From positions 99,226,284 to 99,290,283 of the forward strand of contig CM070562.1 of assembly GCA_036346405.1 (NCBI GenBank): a DNA stretch of 64,000 bases, in the 5' to 3' direction. The position numbers and the translations under genes were made by a program. Source of the stretch: Phyllostachys edulis (lineage: Eukaryota > Streptophyta > Magnoliopsida > Poales > Poaceae). Every line of letters starts with the position of its first letter. Position 1 is the stretch's first letter. The notes under the pieces were generated by a model. It saw only the letters and a program-made list of their open reading frames with translations. It searched no databases and had not been told where the DNA came from. Of this stretch, positions 11,943 through 24,743 are shown piece by piece.

Positions 11943-12426
11943 ATGCTATAATATGAGTACTTAAACTAAGAGGCTTCTTCATTTTATTCTAAGGCTTTCA
12001 TTTTTGTACCTTTGTTCTATGTTGGATATCAATGTTAGCATGTAGTGGTGAGTTCTCCGGTTTCTTTCATTATCTTCTGTTAGATATCACAAAAGAAAGG
12101 ATGGGGTACCAAGGAGCTTGACAAAATTATTAATTTTTTCGAAAAACGACAAAAAAAATTACTTAGAAACAGGCTATACAATAAAGTTATTGGAACAGCC
12201 AATATTTAGCTAAACTAACCGTTGAGCCACTTAATTTCACAAATGGAGTATGTGACCAGACATGAACAAAATAAATTCAAGAAACTCCCTATAATAAAAA
12301 ATAGCAACCACATTGAATATCTTATAGGGAAATGCGTTTGTCAAAAATCTCTTTTGGCTATTGGAAAATGAAGGGTACAAGAAAAGGGATTTTTTAAATA
12401 ATATTCTCTCTCTTTTACCTCAATTC
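11943..12426. other. bZIP 3' region and retrotransposon junction
   Basis: The first part would hold the bZIP 3' UTR. From about 12100 it is AT-rich with no coding signal. Similarity to the chromovirus integrase starts abruptly at about 12427. Confidence 0.4.
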
Positions 12427-13200
12427 CGTTTCCCATCCCCAATCCGACGGACAAATGGAGGCCGTAAATAAAATCATCACCATGTATTTGCGTTGCCTTT
12501 CCGGTGATCGACATCGACAATGGCTTCGCTGGCTTCCTTGGGCAAAGTATTGTTATAATACGTCCTTCCAATCGTCATTGCGAGACACTCCATTCCGGGT
12601 TGTCTATGGCCGTGTACCTCCTTCGCTCGTCCTCGGGATGACGGATCGTCGAGCATGGCTGCAGTTGACCAGCTCGTAGCTGATCGAGACGAATTCATTG
12701 CAGCTGTCCGTGCAGGCACAACAATATTACAAGTAGTATGACGTCAAACATTGCGAGCTCCAATTCACTGTTGGGCAGTGGGTCCGGCTCTGTCTCCACC
12801 ATTGTCCAGTCGCATCCATCTCCCTTAAAGCACACAAGAAGTTAGCTCCTTGTTTTTATGGACCATATTTGACCATTGAACAGATTGGCTCCGTCACATA
12901 TCGCCTTCAACTTCCGCCACGAGCTCACATATATGACGTATTTCACATGAGCCTCCTCAATCCTTTCCACGGTGATCTACCGACATGTACCCTTACTTTG
13001 CCCAAGTTGCATCATGGCCAGGTTTGCCATTCATCGCATGCTATCCTTCATGCCCGCTTGGCTAGGGGTGTGTGGGAAGTACTTGTCCAGTGGATGGGCC
13101 TTCCAGACTCAGAAACATCATGGGAACCAGTTGACAAATTTCGCAATCGCTACCCCTCGTTTTAGCTTAAGGGCGAGCTGCTTCCCGAGGAGTGAGGAGA
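12427..13200 (+). pseudogene. Ty3 chromovirus pol 3' end (integrase C-terminus and chromodomain), left-truncated
   Basis: This aligns with 25160-25948 of the second copy. It contains the integrase end (KIITMYLRCLSGD, YCYNTSFQSS, around 12470-12600) and a chromodomain-like tail (VLVQWMGLP..ETSWEP, around 13080-13130). Frameshifts separate the pieces, so it is dead. A polypurine tract GAGGAGTGAGGAGA at 13187-13200 directly precedes the LTR. No LTR lies to the left, so this is an internal 3' end without its own 5' half. Confidence 0.85.
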
Positions 13201-15010
13201 TGTCATGTGGGGAAAATACTATAGGAGGCGCAAGCAACCAGGGACCCTTCCATCTACACCTGGTTCATCCGAATCAGACAAGCAGCATGACATCCTTCCA
13301 TCTACGACTGGTTGATCCAAATTAGGAAAGAGTCGATTTATTGCTTATCAATTAAGAGATAGTATAGGATACCCCTTCCGGGTATTTGGCAGGCTAGATT
13401 TTTATAGATCTAGATTTTACTGGCAAAGTGACAGCCATAAAAGAAAATATAGACTTGCTAAGTGGAGTTTAGTGTGTACACCCAAAGAGCAAGGTGGTCT
13501 AGGAATTCAGAATTTAGACATAAAAAATAAAAGTTTGCTAGGAAAATAGCTTTTTAAGTTGCTTAATGAAGAAGGGGTTTGGCAAACTATGTTAACAAGG
13601 AAATATTTAAGTGAGAAGAGTCTTTCGCAGGTGTTTAACAAGCCTGGGATTCACACTTTTGGTCGGGTTTAATGAAAATTAAGGATCTTTTCTTTCGCTT
13701 TGGTTCATTCCAGGTTAAAAATGGCATGCAAACTAGGTTCTGGGAAGATATTTGGTTAGGAGACTCGCCACTAAAAAGACAATATCCAAGCCTTTATCAT
13801 GTGGTGCGGAAAAAGGATGATACAATAGCAAATATTATGAGATCGACTCCTTTAAATATTTCTTTTCGTAGACCTATTATTGGAACTAAGCTACAGGCTT
13901 GGAATGAGTTACTGTTGAGAATTATTAATTTACAATTAAATTCTCAAAATGATATTTTTAGATAGAATTTGAATAAGTCTGGATTTTTTTAGTACAGTCT
14001 TTATATGCGGCACTTATTGGAAATTATCGAGTCCCCACTAAGCACTTTTTTTGGCTCCTTAAAATTCCATTAAAAGTAAAAATTTTCTTATGGTATCTCA
14101 AAAGAGGGGTGGTATTAACTAAAGATAATCTACTAAAAAGAAATTGGAGGGGAAGCAAAAAGTGTTGTTTTTGTATTTCAGAAGAAACAATACATCATCT
14201 TTTTATTGAATGTCCCTTTATACGTCTTGTTTGGTGGGCGGTTCAATGTGCGTTTAATTTATCTCCTCTGGTGAATGTAGCCAACATGTTTGGGAATTGG
14301 TTAGCCGGTATTCCAAATATTTTAAAAACGCAACTCCTTGTAGGAGCCAGTGTATTATGTTGGTCTATTTGGTTATGTCGGAATGATACAGTTTTCAATA
14401 AAAAAAAGCTATCACTAATCCCTTGCAGGTTATCTTATTGAGTGGGCACTGGATGAGGGTATGGGCAACTATGCAGAAACCAACCCAGAAGGAGATAATG
14501 TTGAGTGGCAGCGCCAGGTTGGAGTGTGTGGAGAAACAAATCTTCACCAATCATGGCTGGAAGTGTAGTCACAGGATCTGTAATGATTGAATTTAAAGTT
14601 CAGTCGTCTTTTGGTTGTAAGGCCTCAAACCACTTTAACATTTGGATTCTTTGGAACTTGGACCTTTATAATAAATTGGGCTGTGTGCATCCTTGATGCA
14701 GAGGCCGGGAGAGGTTTTGTCTCTTCCATTATCTAAAAGATTCGTATCCCTTCAGGAGTCTTACTTAGAGATTGATTGTTAGGCTATATATTCAGGAGAC
14801 TTAGTATCTCCAGAAAATAACAGAGAGAGTTATCAATCTATTATCTTCCTCTACTTCCTCCTAATGCCTGCGCCTGATCCCTCCTTGCGCATCTCTTCTT
14901 CTTTCCCTAACCCTATCTTCCGATCACCACGGCTCTTGGCCGCCGAGGCCCTGGGCTAAAACCGCAAGTCTGCCATACGTACAGGTTACTCTCTAGCACG
15001 AGGCATGACA
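13201..15010 (+). repeat. Ty3 chromovirus LTR (central), split by a LINE
   Basis: It starts TGTCATGTGG and ends GGCATGACA, with TG..CA boundaries. Without the LINE at 13402-14737 it is about 468 bp, matching the 464-bp LTR at 25949-26412. It is preceded by a polypurine tract and followed by a primer-binding site, so it serves both as 3' LTR of the left fragment and as 5' LTR of the element to the right. Confidence 0.88.
13402..14737 (+). mobile_element. 5'-truncated LINE inserted in the LTR
   Basis: The sequence corresponds to the last 1.4 kb of the LINE at 17660-24743. It covers the end of the reverse transcriptase ORF and the RT-associated zinc-binding domain (KKCCFCISEETIHHLF near 14155-14205). 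It ends with the same tail, GATGCAGAGGCCGGGAGAGG then CTCTTCCATTATCTAAAA. The flanks AGATTT (13396-13401) and AGATTC (14738-14743) mark a target duplication of about 6 bp, and the LTR sequence resumes exactly after it. Confidence 0.88.
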
Positions 15011-15013
15011 ATT

Positions 15014-15025
15014 TGGTATCAGAGC
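15014..15025 (+). other. Ty3 primer-binding site
   Basis: TGGTATCAGAGC, three bases after the LTR end, is complementary to the 3' end of initiator tRNA-Met and would prime minus-strand DNA synthesis. Confidence 0.9.
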
Positions 15026-15054
15026 TATCAATCTTGGAAGGATCAAGTGTAGAG

Positions 15055-16130
15055 ATGGCCAACGAGGAAATCGATGTGATGATGGAGCAGGTTGCTCTAT
15101 TGACGACATCCATGACAGCGATGAACACAAACATGACGAACTTGACGGCATCAATCAACAATGTCAGGGATGACTTGGGTGCGTCCATCACGGGCGTTAG
15201 GACCAACCTGTAGGGTGTGCAAGGTCACCTGGACGACCGCTTGCAAGTTCTGGAGCAACAGTGAATAGGAGATGATCTGCTTCCAGCGCCAGGCCCCCAC
15301 CCGCCCACCCACAACGGCGCGTACCAGCACAGAGACGGAAATCAACCACCCCATTTCTACAAACTAGAGTTTCCTACCTACGAGGGGAAAGACGATCCCC
15401 TGGGTTGGCTGCAGCGCTATGAACAATTCTTTAGAGGACAGCGAACACCCGAAGTTGACAAGGCCTGGCTCGCCTCCTATCACCTCATTGGAATCGCGCA
15501 ACAATGGTATTTACAGCTTGAGCGCGATGAAGGCGAACCTACAAGGCGCAATTTCAAGGAGTATTTCAACTTACGATTTGGGCCATCTATCCATCACAAT
15601 CCGCTAGGTGAACTCAAAGATTTACGTTAGACAGGAACGGTCGAGGAACATCAAGCGCTCTTCCTTGCCATCCTTTGTCGTACCGCACATCTTCAACCAC
15701 AGCAGCAAGTCCAACTTTTCACTCTAGGGTTGATCGAGCCTATTCGAACGGATGTGCAACTCCATAATTCAGCAAGTCTTCAGATGGCAATGGCTTTAGC
15801 TCGCACTTACGAACGCCGCGCTCAAGATACAACTCCAGCAGCCATGACAACTCCACTACGGCCTGCTACACCGTTTTAGCACACGACATTCTCTCATCAC
15901 TCAACGAACATGTCTACTCCAGCAGCTAGCATGGTGTCTGATAAGGTGCCAGCAGCACCGACTGCAACCACCTCGCACGCCAACAAGGCTCTGGTTCCGG
16001 CTCCACGGCCAGCACAGCGTTGGCGTCGACGACAACTCGCAGCCAAGGAGATGGCTACCCGCCGAGAGGCTGGCTTATGTTACAATTGTGACAAAAAATT
16101 TGGGCCAAATCACACTTGTAAGCGCTTGTA
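15055..16130 (+). pseudogene. Ty3 gag remnant
   Basis: The frame starts ATG at 15055 (MANEEIDVMM) and continues with several internal stops, for example at 15211 and 15628. The retrotransposon gag core is recognisable around 15360-15790 (FPTYEGKDDPLGWL, QQWYLQLERDEG). A zinc knuckle CYNCDKKFGPNHTC lies at about 16080-16121. Gag would form the cytoplasmic virus-like particle; this copy cannot make a full protein. Confidence 0.85.
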
Positions 16131-16224
16131 TACCTGCTTATTTCTCCGAGTTGTGATGACGACGATGACAACGATATTGACACGCCAGAGATATCCCTGT
16201 ATGCGCTCACCGATATACAACCGA

Positions 16225-17659
16225 AGGCTAGCCGTACCATGCAATTACAGGTGCGGCTGGGCGGCGCATCGTTCATCGCATTGCTCGACAGCGGTTCGAC
16301 ACACAACTTCATCAGCGCTGAGGCGGCGACTCACGAAGGCTTAAATTTGCAACCTCGCCATGGCCTGCAAGTGTCGGTAGCTAACGGTGAATGAATTTCC
16401 AGTAGCGACGTGGGGTGTGCCATGCAGCTGGAAATTGGCACGGAGGTCTTTGCCATCGATTGCTACGCCATCCCCTGGGATGAATTCGATGTTCTCGGCA
16501 TCCAATGGCTCAAAATACTCAGGCCGATTCTTTGGGATTTTTCCAAGCGCACAATGGCGTTCTGGCGAACAAATCGCAGGGTATCTTGGCAAGGGTTGGG
16601 CGTGCCCACACAAACAACCCACTCCTTTTAGTGCATCGGTAGGGATGTACTGGAAGAAATACTTCAAGAATTTGAGACCATATTCACCGAGCCAACCGGG
16701 TTACCACCGGCATGTAACCGAAGCCATCACATCCACCTTCTACCAGACACGGCTCCAGTGGTAGTTCGGCCTTACCGTTACCCCAACTCCTCAAGGATGA
16801 ACTCGAGCGACAGTGTTGTGATATGCTTTGGCAAGGGATCATCCGTACTAGCACATCGGCATTCTCCTCACCGGTTCTGTTGGTCAAGAAGTGTGATGGA
16901 TCATGGCGATTCTACGTCAACTACCGCGCCCTCAACAACAAAACCGTTAAGGATACATTTTCGATACCAGTCGTGGATGAACTGCGCAGTGCCAAGTTCT
17001 TCACCAAGCTCGATTTGCTTTTCAGCTACCACCAAGTGCCCATGCATCCGTCCGACATTGAAAAGACAACGTTCCGCACACATGAGGGCCTGTTCGAGTT
17101 CCTGGGCATGCCTTTTGGCTTGACTAATGCACCAACATTCCAGGCAATGAACGAAGTCCTAGGTCCTTTTTGCGTCGCTTTGTCTTGGTATTTTTTTGAC
17201 GATATGTTGATTTACAACAACTCTTGGGTGGATCACTTGCATCATGTTCGGGCAGTTCTACGGCTCCTTCGTGATCACAGTTTGTTTCTCAAAAGATCCA
17301 AGTGCCTTTTTGGGGTCACGTCAGTCGCATACCTCAGGCACGTGATCTCAGACGAAGGAGTGGCGATGGATTTCTAGAAGGTCCATGTTGTGCGGGATTG
17401 GCCGGTTCCTCGGTCGGTTCGCACGCTACGGGGATTCCTAGGGCTTGCGGGCTACTACCGCAAGTTCATCCGGCGTTTCGGAACCATCACAGGGCCCCTC
17501 ACTAAACTCCTCAAAAGGAGTCTTTCCGATGGTCCGACAATGCAACACGTGCTTTTGCTGCCCTTCAAGAGGCCCTATCAACTATGTATGTACTCCAGTT
17601 GCCTGACTTCACCACAACATTCATCGTGGAATGCGATGCCTCACAGCCCATACAACTAA
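16225..17659 (+). pseudogene. Ty3 pol, protease and reverse transcriptase part
   Basis: The protease active site reads ALLDSGSTHNF at about 16280, followed by a stop near 16392. The reverse transcriptase spans about 16870-17380 with KLDLLFSYHQV, MPFGLTNAPTFQ and the catalytic box FFDDMLIY (usual YxDD, here FFDD). A stop lies at 17375-17377. The connection to RNase H (GFLGLAGYYRKFI) follows. RNase H begins around 17610 with IVECDAS and is cut off there by the LINE at about 17660. Confidence 0.88.
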
Positions 17660-17866
17660 TTCAGTTTTGAAGAGAGGCAAGATCAAGGGTCAGATACACA
17701 GCTCGATCGTCAGGGTTCAGAGAGCGCAGACCTCCTCTCCGCTCACGGCTGCTAGGCAGGGCAACCGGAGATACCCTGTTCACCATATGGCAATATTTAG
17801 AACTCTGAACATCGGATGTTTGTGCTGCTGGTTCCGATGAGAAGATCCACGTGCCACGGTTAGGAG

Positions 17867-20836
17867 ATGTTAGGCCCACTGCAATCTCATTTCTGGAGGT
17901 CTACTGATGGGGATAATTCAGAGAATGAAGAGGATGAGCCAACTATCATTTACGCTGACGTGCGGGTGGCTGGCTACTCGGAGATGAAGGCTCGTCAGGC
18001 TGCCGATTTGTTTCAGGTACAAACGTCGGCCAGATTGCCATTGACGCTGGTAGCTGGTGGGCAGTTGGAGCGGTCGTCAGGGGGAGGGAAAAAGAAGCCA
18101 ACGGGAGCATCTTGGCAGGGTCCTCCGCCACCACCAAGATCATCGCCGAAGCTCTCCTTTGGTGATGTTTTGGCGCGGGTGGTGTTTCGGTTGTCGGCGG
18201 CCTCCAAGAAGCATCAAGCAAAGATTCTCGCGTTGATCAACTTGGAGGCACATTCCAAACCGATCAACCTGGAAGCGCATTCCACGTCGAGGATTCAGCG
18301 CCAGGTTCAATTTTTGAACCAGGTGGGGCCAGCGTCTAAGCCGCCTCTGATTGTGTCGACTGGCGTTAATTCGCAATCCATTTGGCCAATTAGGCCGGTA
18401 ATCCCTCCAATCAAGCGTGCTTGTGCCCATCTATGGAGATGCGACCATTCTACACGTCCTGTCTAGCGCTCGTACGTGGAAGTTCTTCGATCGGCTGGTT
18501 CAATGGGGCTTGGAGGTGGAGCGTTCGACAGATCATTTGTCGGTGGCAGGGATGGTGGACGTGGCAATGTTGGGGGCGGTCGGAGCAGCGTTGGTCGAGG
18601 ACGATGGAACCCCGGCCGGGGAAGCTACAGCGGGGTCGTGGGCGGTGCTGGGGTGGGACGAGGCCTACACCAGATGAGCAGAATTGTTGGTTTCAACGGC
18701 AAAGTAGGTACTACCGCCGGTCATCTTGGTTCAACGAGCGGGACGACGTTCTTCGGTGCAGCTGAGCACCATGGTCAAGGTGGATTTGCACAGCCTGGAG
18801 CTGGTGGGCAACAAGGTGCGGCTCGGGTGGTGGTAGATGGGACTGTGGCCATGGCCTCGGCGACGTCTGCCGGTGCGACTGCAGTGGCAAGGCAGGGGAC
18901 GTTGGCTTAGACGGTAGTGCCAGCGGAACATGGAGGGTTGTCTGTTCATCACCATCACCATGGGCAGTCGGCGAAGGATGGTGTTGCTGACAAGAATAAG
19001 AGGTATTGCGTCAGATGCAAGGTGAACGGACATACCATTGCTGCTTGTCCAGTGGTGTTGCACTGTGATATTTGTGACTATACCAATCATCTGGCACCGA
19101 GATGTCCTTTGCTCAAATTGTCAAAACCGGTGGCAAATTTCTGTGGATATGGGGCTGAGGGTCTAGGGTTCTATATGGTACCCTCTACAGGGCCGTCGAG
19201 GTCGAGGGATGAACAGGGCACGATGGGGGTAGTAAGGATTGTTGGTGGGTAGCTGTCGGTTGAAGGGGTCATTGGAGAGTTAAGAAGACTCATCCCGATT
19301 GTTTGGCAGTGGGATGCGAAAGAAAATGGTCAGAATTCATTTTTGGTTCAATTTCCAATGCCCACTGAATTAGCAAGAATGGTTCAGATTGGAGATATTC
19401 AGGCCAAAACGCAAGGGGTGGTGCTTCGTTTTGAGGAATGGAAGCCTGGCCCTACTCCGAAGTTTCAGCTTTGCCCAATCTGGGTGCAAGTTTTTGGGAT
19501 TCCTTATGAGGTTTGAGATTACCTTAGTCTTTGTGCCATTGGTTCTATTGTTGGCGCTACCCTCAAGGTGGACATGATAAGTACAAGGAAGAAAGATTTA
19601 GTCAGGCTGTAGGTGGGGGTTATAGATGTTTTTCTAATCCCTGCGAGTGTTGATATTGTTGTTGGTCACAATGTGTATGAATTATTTTTTAAAGTTGAGC
19701 AAGACTTAGATGGACATAGGGATAAGGAAATGTGGGGGATGATCAAAATAATGGAGGAGACCAGGATAAAGAGGGGGACAAAGATGAGGAGATGAAGGAC
19801 CATAAGATGATGGACCGTGATGCTAAGAGGGCCAAAAATTCTGCAGAGAGGATGGGACCGAATTCAAGGGGTACCAGATCATCGCCTCAAGCTTGTAATC
19901 CAGTTCTTGGCAATAGTCTCAGCTGTGTCATTCCTATTTCATAGCAAGAGGTTGTCAAAGAGAATTTGAGTGGACTGAAAATAGCGGAGGTCAAAGTTCC
20001 CGCGATAGAGGGGGCAATGATGTTGTTGCAGCCAGTGGTACTAGTTGAAAAAAATCTTGTCGGCCGGTGATGCAGGTATGGAGATGGACTCGTCGGAGGC
20101 AGTTATGCCGCTGGCCCAGGAGGTGAAACTGTCTCTAGGAGGGCTTGAGGGTCCAATTTTACCGCTGGTGGATATGCCAAAGGAAGGAGGGTCGGCTGGT
20201 ACAGCGGAAAAGATGTCGCGGGAACGATCGACGGGGGCGCCACTATCCGATGGTTTGGGATGGACAGTGGTTCAGAAAAAGGGGAGGTCGGCAGGGATGG
20301 TGGCAAATGAAGAGGGGTCGGCTGGTATGGTTTCAAAATAGGAGCCAAGGTGGAGCCGGCATCTCGCGAACAAAGTTAGAGCGAATGAGGACTCCTTGGT
20401 GAAGGCTGTTCGAAGGGCCAAGTTTAAAAACTTGGAGGAGAGCAAAGGTACTAATTTAAATAATGCATTTTCAATTTTGGATATTCCAGATGAGGTTGCT
20501 ATTTCTAAATTGAATCAAATAGGAATTTCTTTAGGAATTAATAATTTGGAAAAGACATCTTCTTTAGAAGCTATTAAAAAGTCCGAACTTGGTAGGTTGG
20601 CTTGTTCGGGCAAAATTAGCAAAGAACATACCTCCTAAGAGGATTTGGATGAGGAAACCGATAGCCTTGATTTATCCTCTTTAAATAGCTTATGTAGTGA
20701 TTTGTGTTATGAGGAACTGGCTGTAGGCGATGATCATGATTTGCAATTGGTCTCACACAAAAAGAAAAGAACGGGTGTTAAGAAAGCGCTTGCAAAATTT
20801 GTTGAATCTCGCATTAAAAACAAACAAAAGAAATAA
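17867..20836 (+). pseudogene. LINE ORF1 (gag-like, zinc knuckles), decayed
   Basis: It begins with an acidic segment (NSENEEDEPTIIYADV) and passes through Gly/Pro-rich linkers. Two zinc knuckles lie at about 19010-19110 (CVRCKVNGHTIAAC and CDICDYTNHLAPRC). A DUF4283-type region follows (FLVQFPMPTELARMVQIGD, FEEWKPGPTPKF, about 19340-19480). Several stops and frame changes interrupt it. The last part ends with TAA at 20834-20836. In plant L1 elements ORF1 binds the element RNA. Confidence 0.8.
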
Positions 20837-23800
20837 TGAAAGGTGTTTTTGGAATAGTAGGGGTCTTGGCGACCCAACGAAGCATAGATTCATTGCGGAG
20901 TTAGATCGGGAACAACATATGGATTTTGTTGCTATTTTAGAAACTGTTAAGAAGGATTTTTCCAATTCGTTTCTAAAACATCTTAGCGGTGGTATGGATT
21001 TTTTTTGGCACTGGCTACCGCCCCTTGGCCATTCTGGAGGTATTTTACTTGGTGTGAGCATGGCTGTTTTTGAGGTTGGCTCCATTTTTGAGGGAGATTT
21101 TTTATTAAGCTTCATTTACGTAATAAAGAAGATGGGTTCCAATGGATCCTTGTGGCTGTGTATGGTGCTACACAACCAGCTTATAAAGATAAATTTCTAA
21201 CTGAATTAGTTCAGGCGTGTAGCAAGGAAACCTTGCCTATTCTTATTGGTGGTGATTTTAATATTATAAGGCGCAGTGAGGAGAAAAATAATGATAATTT
21301 TCATCAGCATTATCCTTTTCTTTTTAATGCTGTTATTGAAAGCCTAGACTTAAGAGAACTTAGGCTGTCGGGTAGGCAATTTACATGGGCAAATAATTTG
21401 GATAATCCTACTTTTGAAAAACTTGATAGAATCCTTGTGAGTACAGCATGGGAACAGAAATACCCTTTGACCATTGTAAATGCTTTGGAACGTGTTCTTT
21501 CTGATCATACGCCTATTGTTCTTAACACTGGGGGCTGCCTCTGATACTGGGAACCAGCATATGTTTAAATTTGAGTTTGGCTGGCTTAAGAGGGATGGGT
21601 TTTTTGATCTAGTGGATAAGGTGTGGCAACGCAATTATGTTGCTAATTCTGCTATTGACCGGTGGCAAAACAAAATTAGAGCGCTTAGACAATTTCTCAG
21701 AGGGTGCGCTAAAAATACTAGTGGAGTGTATAAGTTAGAGAAAAAACGTCTTTTGAATATCATTGATAATCTTGATAAGAAAGCTAAGTCTACAGGTTTA
21801 TCCAATTTTGAGATTAATCTTAAGCACAGTTCTAATAAGCGTCTTGCTCATTTACTGCGAGAGGAAGAAATCAAATGGTATCAACGGGCTAAGTTGAAGC
21901 ATTTGCTTGAAGGGGATAGTAATACTTGGTATTTTCATTTGATAGCCAATGGTAAACATAGGAAGCAACAATTTTTTCGGTTGGAACAAGAGGAGGGTGT
22001 TATTTCGGGTGAGGTTCATTTAAAGCAATACATTACAAATTATTATAAAGGTCATTTTGGACCTCCTGATAGCAATCACTTTTCCATGGTTGAGACTATC
22101 ACAGATGATATACCTCAAGTATCTGATTTTGAAAATGATTATCTTACTGTCGAGTTTACTGAAGAGGAAGTGAAAGATGCAATTTTTCAAATGGAGCGTA
22201 ATAAAGCTCCGGGTCCAGATGGCTTTCTAGCTGAATTTTATCAAGTTTTTTTGGAATATTATTAAAAATGACTTGATGGCTCTCTTTCGAGATTTTCATA
22301 GAGGCTATTTACCTCTTTCCAGACTCAATTTTGGTGTTATTTCTTTACTTCCAAAAAAAGAAGATGCACGACAAATTCAGCAATATAGGCCAATTTTCCT
22401 ATTAAATGTGAGTTTTAAAATTTTTACTAAGATAGGTACTAATCGTCTCATGGGCATTGCCCAAAAGGTTGTTCGATCATCTCAAACGGTTTTTATGCCG
22501 GGGAGATATATTATGGAAGGAGTAGTTGTGCTACACGAAACAATCCATGAGCTTCATAAAAAGAAATTAGACGGTATCATTTTTAAGATTGATTTTGAAA
22601 AGGCTTATGATAAGGTCAAATGGCCTTTTCTGCAGCAAGCTCTTAGAATGAAGGGTTTGTCTCCAAGTTGGTGTGCTTGGATTGACAAATTCGTTGCAGG
22701 GGGCAGTGTGGGGATTAAGATTAACGATAGCATTGGATCTTATTTTCAAACCAAGAAAGGGCTTAGGCAAAGGGACCCTCTGTCTCCAATTCTTTTTAAT
22801 ATTGTTACGGATATGTTAGCTATTTTGATTGGAAGGGCTAAGAATGAGGGTCATGTCAATGGGATCATACCACATTTGGTTGATGATGGTCTTTCTATCC
22901 TTCAATATGTTGATGATACTATTCTTTTCATGGATCACAATTTTGATCAAGCAAAAAATTTGAAACTTATTCTTTGTGCGTTTGAGCAACTTTCTGGTTT
23001 AAATATTAATTTTAATAAAAGTGAGCTCTTATGCTTTGGAGAAGCAAAAAATTTTGAATCTCAATACCTAGATTTATTTGGATGTGAGAGGGGTTCTTTT
23101 CCCTTTAAATATTTGGGTATTCCGATTCATTTTAGAAAGTTAAGGAATAATGAATGGAAGGGTTTGGAAGATCACTTTGAAAAAAGGTTGAGCAATTGGA
23201 AAGGGAAAAATTTATCTACTGGAGGCAGACTGGTCCTTATAAATTCGGTTTTGAGTGGCCTCCCTATGTTTATGCTTTCGTTCTTTGAGATACCCAAAGG
23301 GGTTCTTAAAAGATTGGACTTTTTTAGGTCCAGATTTTATTGGCAGAGTGACAACCATAAAAAAAAGTATAGGTTGGCTAAATAGAATATTCTTTGTAGG
23401 CCCAAAGAACAAGGTGGCCTGGGAATTCAAAACCTCGAGATAAAAAATAAGTGTCTTTTGGCTAAATGGTTGTTTAAACTCTTGAATGAGGAAGGAATTT
23501 GGCAGCAATTGCTTAAAAATAAATATTTGAATGATAAGTGTGTCTCTCAAGTTGAGAGTAAACCTGGGGATTCCCAATTTTGGAAGAGATTGATGAAGGT
23601 AAAGTATGATTTTATTCAACACTGTTCTTTTAATCTTGGGGATGGAAAACAAATCAGATTTTGGAAGGACATTTGGATTGGGCATCGACCTCTTTATGAA
23701 CTTTATCCAACTTTGTTTGAGGTAGTCCGGAAGAAACAAGCTTTGGTTGTGGATGTTTTAGGAACTACCCCTTTAATTTTGAGTTTTAGGAGAGCGATTA

Positions 23801-24450
23801 TTGGATCAAATTTGATGGTTTTCAATAATCTTATGGTGAGAATAGCCAATGCCCATCTTACCATGGATAAGGATTCGGTTCGTTGGAATTTGCATAGGAA
23901 TGGACAATTTTTTGTCAAATCTATGTATGATGTTTTGGGTGATACCAATTGTCGTTTTCAATGTTAGAAGTTATGGAAAGTTAAAGTACCCCTTAAGATA
24001 AAAAAAATTTCTTATGGTATCTTTCTAGAGGAGTCACTCTGACTAAGGATAATTTATTAAAACAGAACTGGAGAGGTGATACAAATTGTTGTTTTTGTGA
24101 TAAAAAAGAGACCATACAACATTTATTTTTTTATTGTCGCTTTGCCCGTTTTGCTTGGTGCATTGTACAAATTGCTTTTAATCTTAACAAACCTAATACT
24201 ATTCGCAATATCTTTGGGAATTGGTTATTAGGTCTTAATTCGGAGTCAAAAGCATCTATTTTGGTGGGGGCGACGGCACTTTGCTGGTCTATCTAGTTAT
24301 GTCGTAATGATGTCGTTTTCGACAAGAAAATTATTGACCATCCTTTGCAGGTCATATTCAGATGCATTCATTGGATCCACTCTTGGTCAGCTTTACAATG
24401 CCAAGGAAGACGGGAGGCCTTGGTAGCCGGGAGCAAAGTATTGGAGGTCA
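20836..24450 (+). pseudogene. LINE ORF2 (endonuclease, reverse transcriptase, zinc-binding domain), decayed
   Basis: ATG at 20836 overlaps the ORF1 stop (TAATG). The apurinic-type endonuclease runs from about 20850 to 21540 with FWNSRGLGD, ILIGGDFNIIRR and VLSDHTPIV. The reverse transcriptase runs from about 22200 to 23100 with NKAPGPDGF, FKIDFEKAYDKVKW and the catalytic box YVDDTILF at 22905-22930. The RVT zinc-binding domain (CCFCDKKETIQHLF) lies near 24090-24130. Frame changes occur soon after the start, near 21150, near 21535 and near 22265. TAG stops lie at 23383-23385 (apparently a former Trp codon) and 23965-23967. It would have performed target-primed reverse transcription but is no longer functional. 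Confidence 0.9.
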
Positions 24451-24743
24451 TTACAAGGGAGATCTTCTGCAAGAATAGGCGGAAGCTATGTAATAGGCTT
24501 CGAGATGTTTGAAACACTTTTATAGCATTGTTTCTCTTCAGAAGGATGTTTACTGTTTTTACGGCTGTTATTTTGCCGTTGGTTTATGTTGTGGCGAGTA
24601 GGTTTGGCTGCTTCATTATGGTTTATAGGGCTACTGTTTCGCCTGTTTAAGAATTATTCGGTTTATGTAATAAATTTTGGGCTATGTGTATCCTCGGATA
24701 CAGAGGCCGGAAGAGGTTTTCTCTTCCATTATCTAAAAAAAAA

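Larger units (their letters stand above)
17660..24743 (+). mobile_element. near full-length LINE (L1-type) inserted in the chromovirus
   Basis: About 7.1 kb with two ORFs in the plus direction and a poly(A) end (ATCTAAAAAAAAA, 24731-24743) preceded by the same tail as the smaller copy at 13402-14737. ORF1 and ORF2 abut at 20836. The 5' edge is estimated, because chromovirus similarity stops at about 17640-17660. No clear target duplication was found: on the right, chromovirus sequence resumes at the integrase zinc finger, so RNase H sequence is missing between the two sides. Confidence 0.88.

Noticed and set aside
15014..15025. tRNA-like match
   Set aside because: Only the 12-nt complement of the tRNA 3' end is present, as a retrotransposon primer site; no tRNA gene structure. 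The same holds at 39077 and 53727.
18140..18430. Minus-strand frames within LINE ORF1
   Set aside because: Shadows of the plus-strand ORF1, which has zinc knuckles and the DUF4283-type segment.
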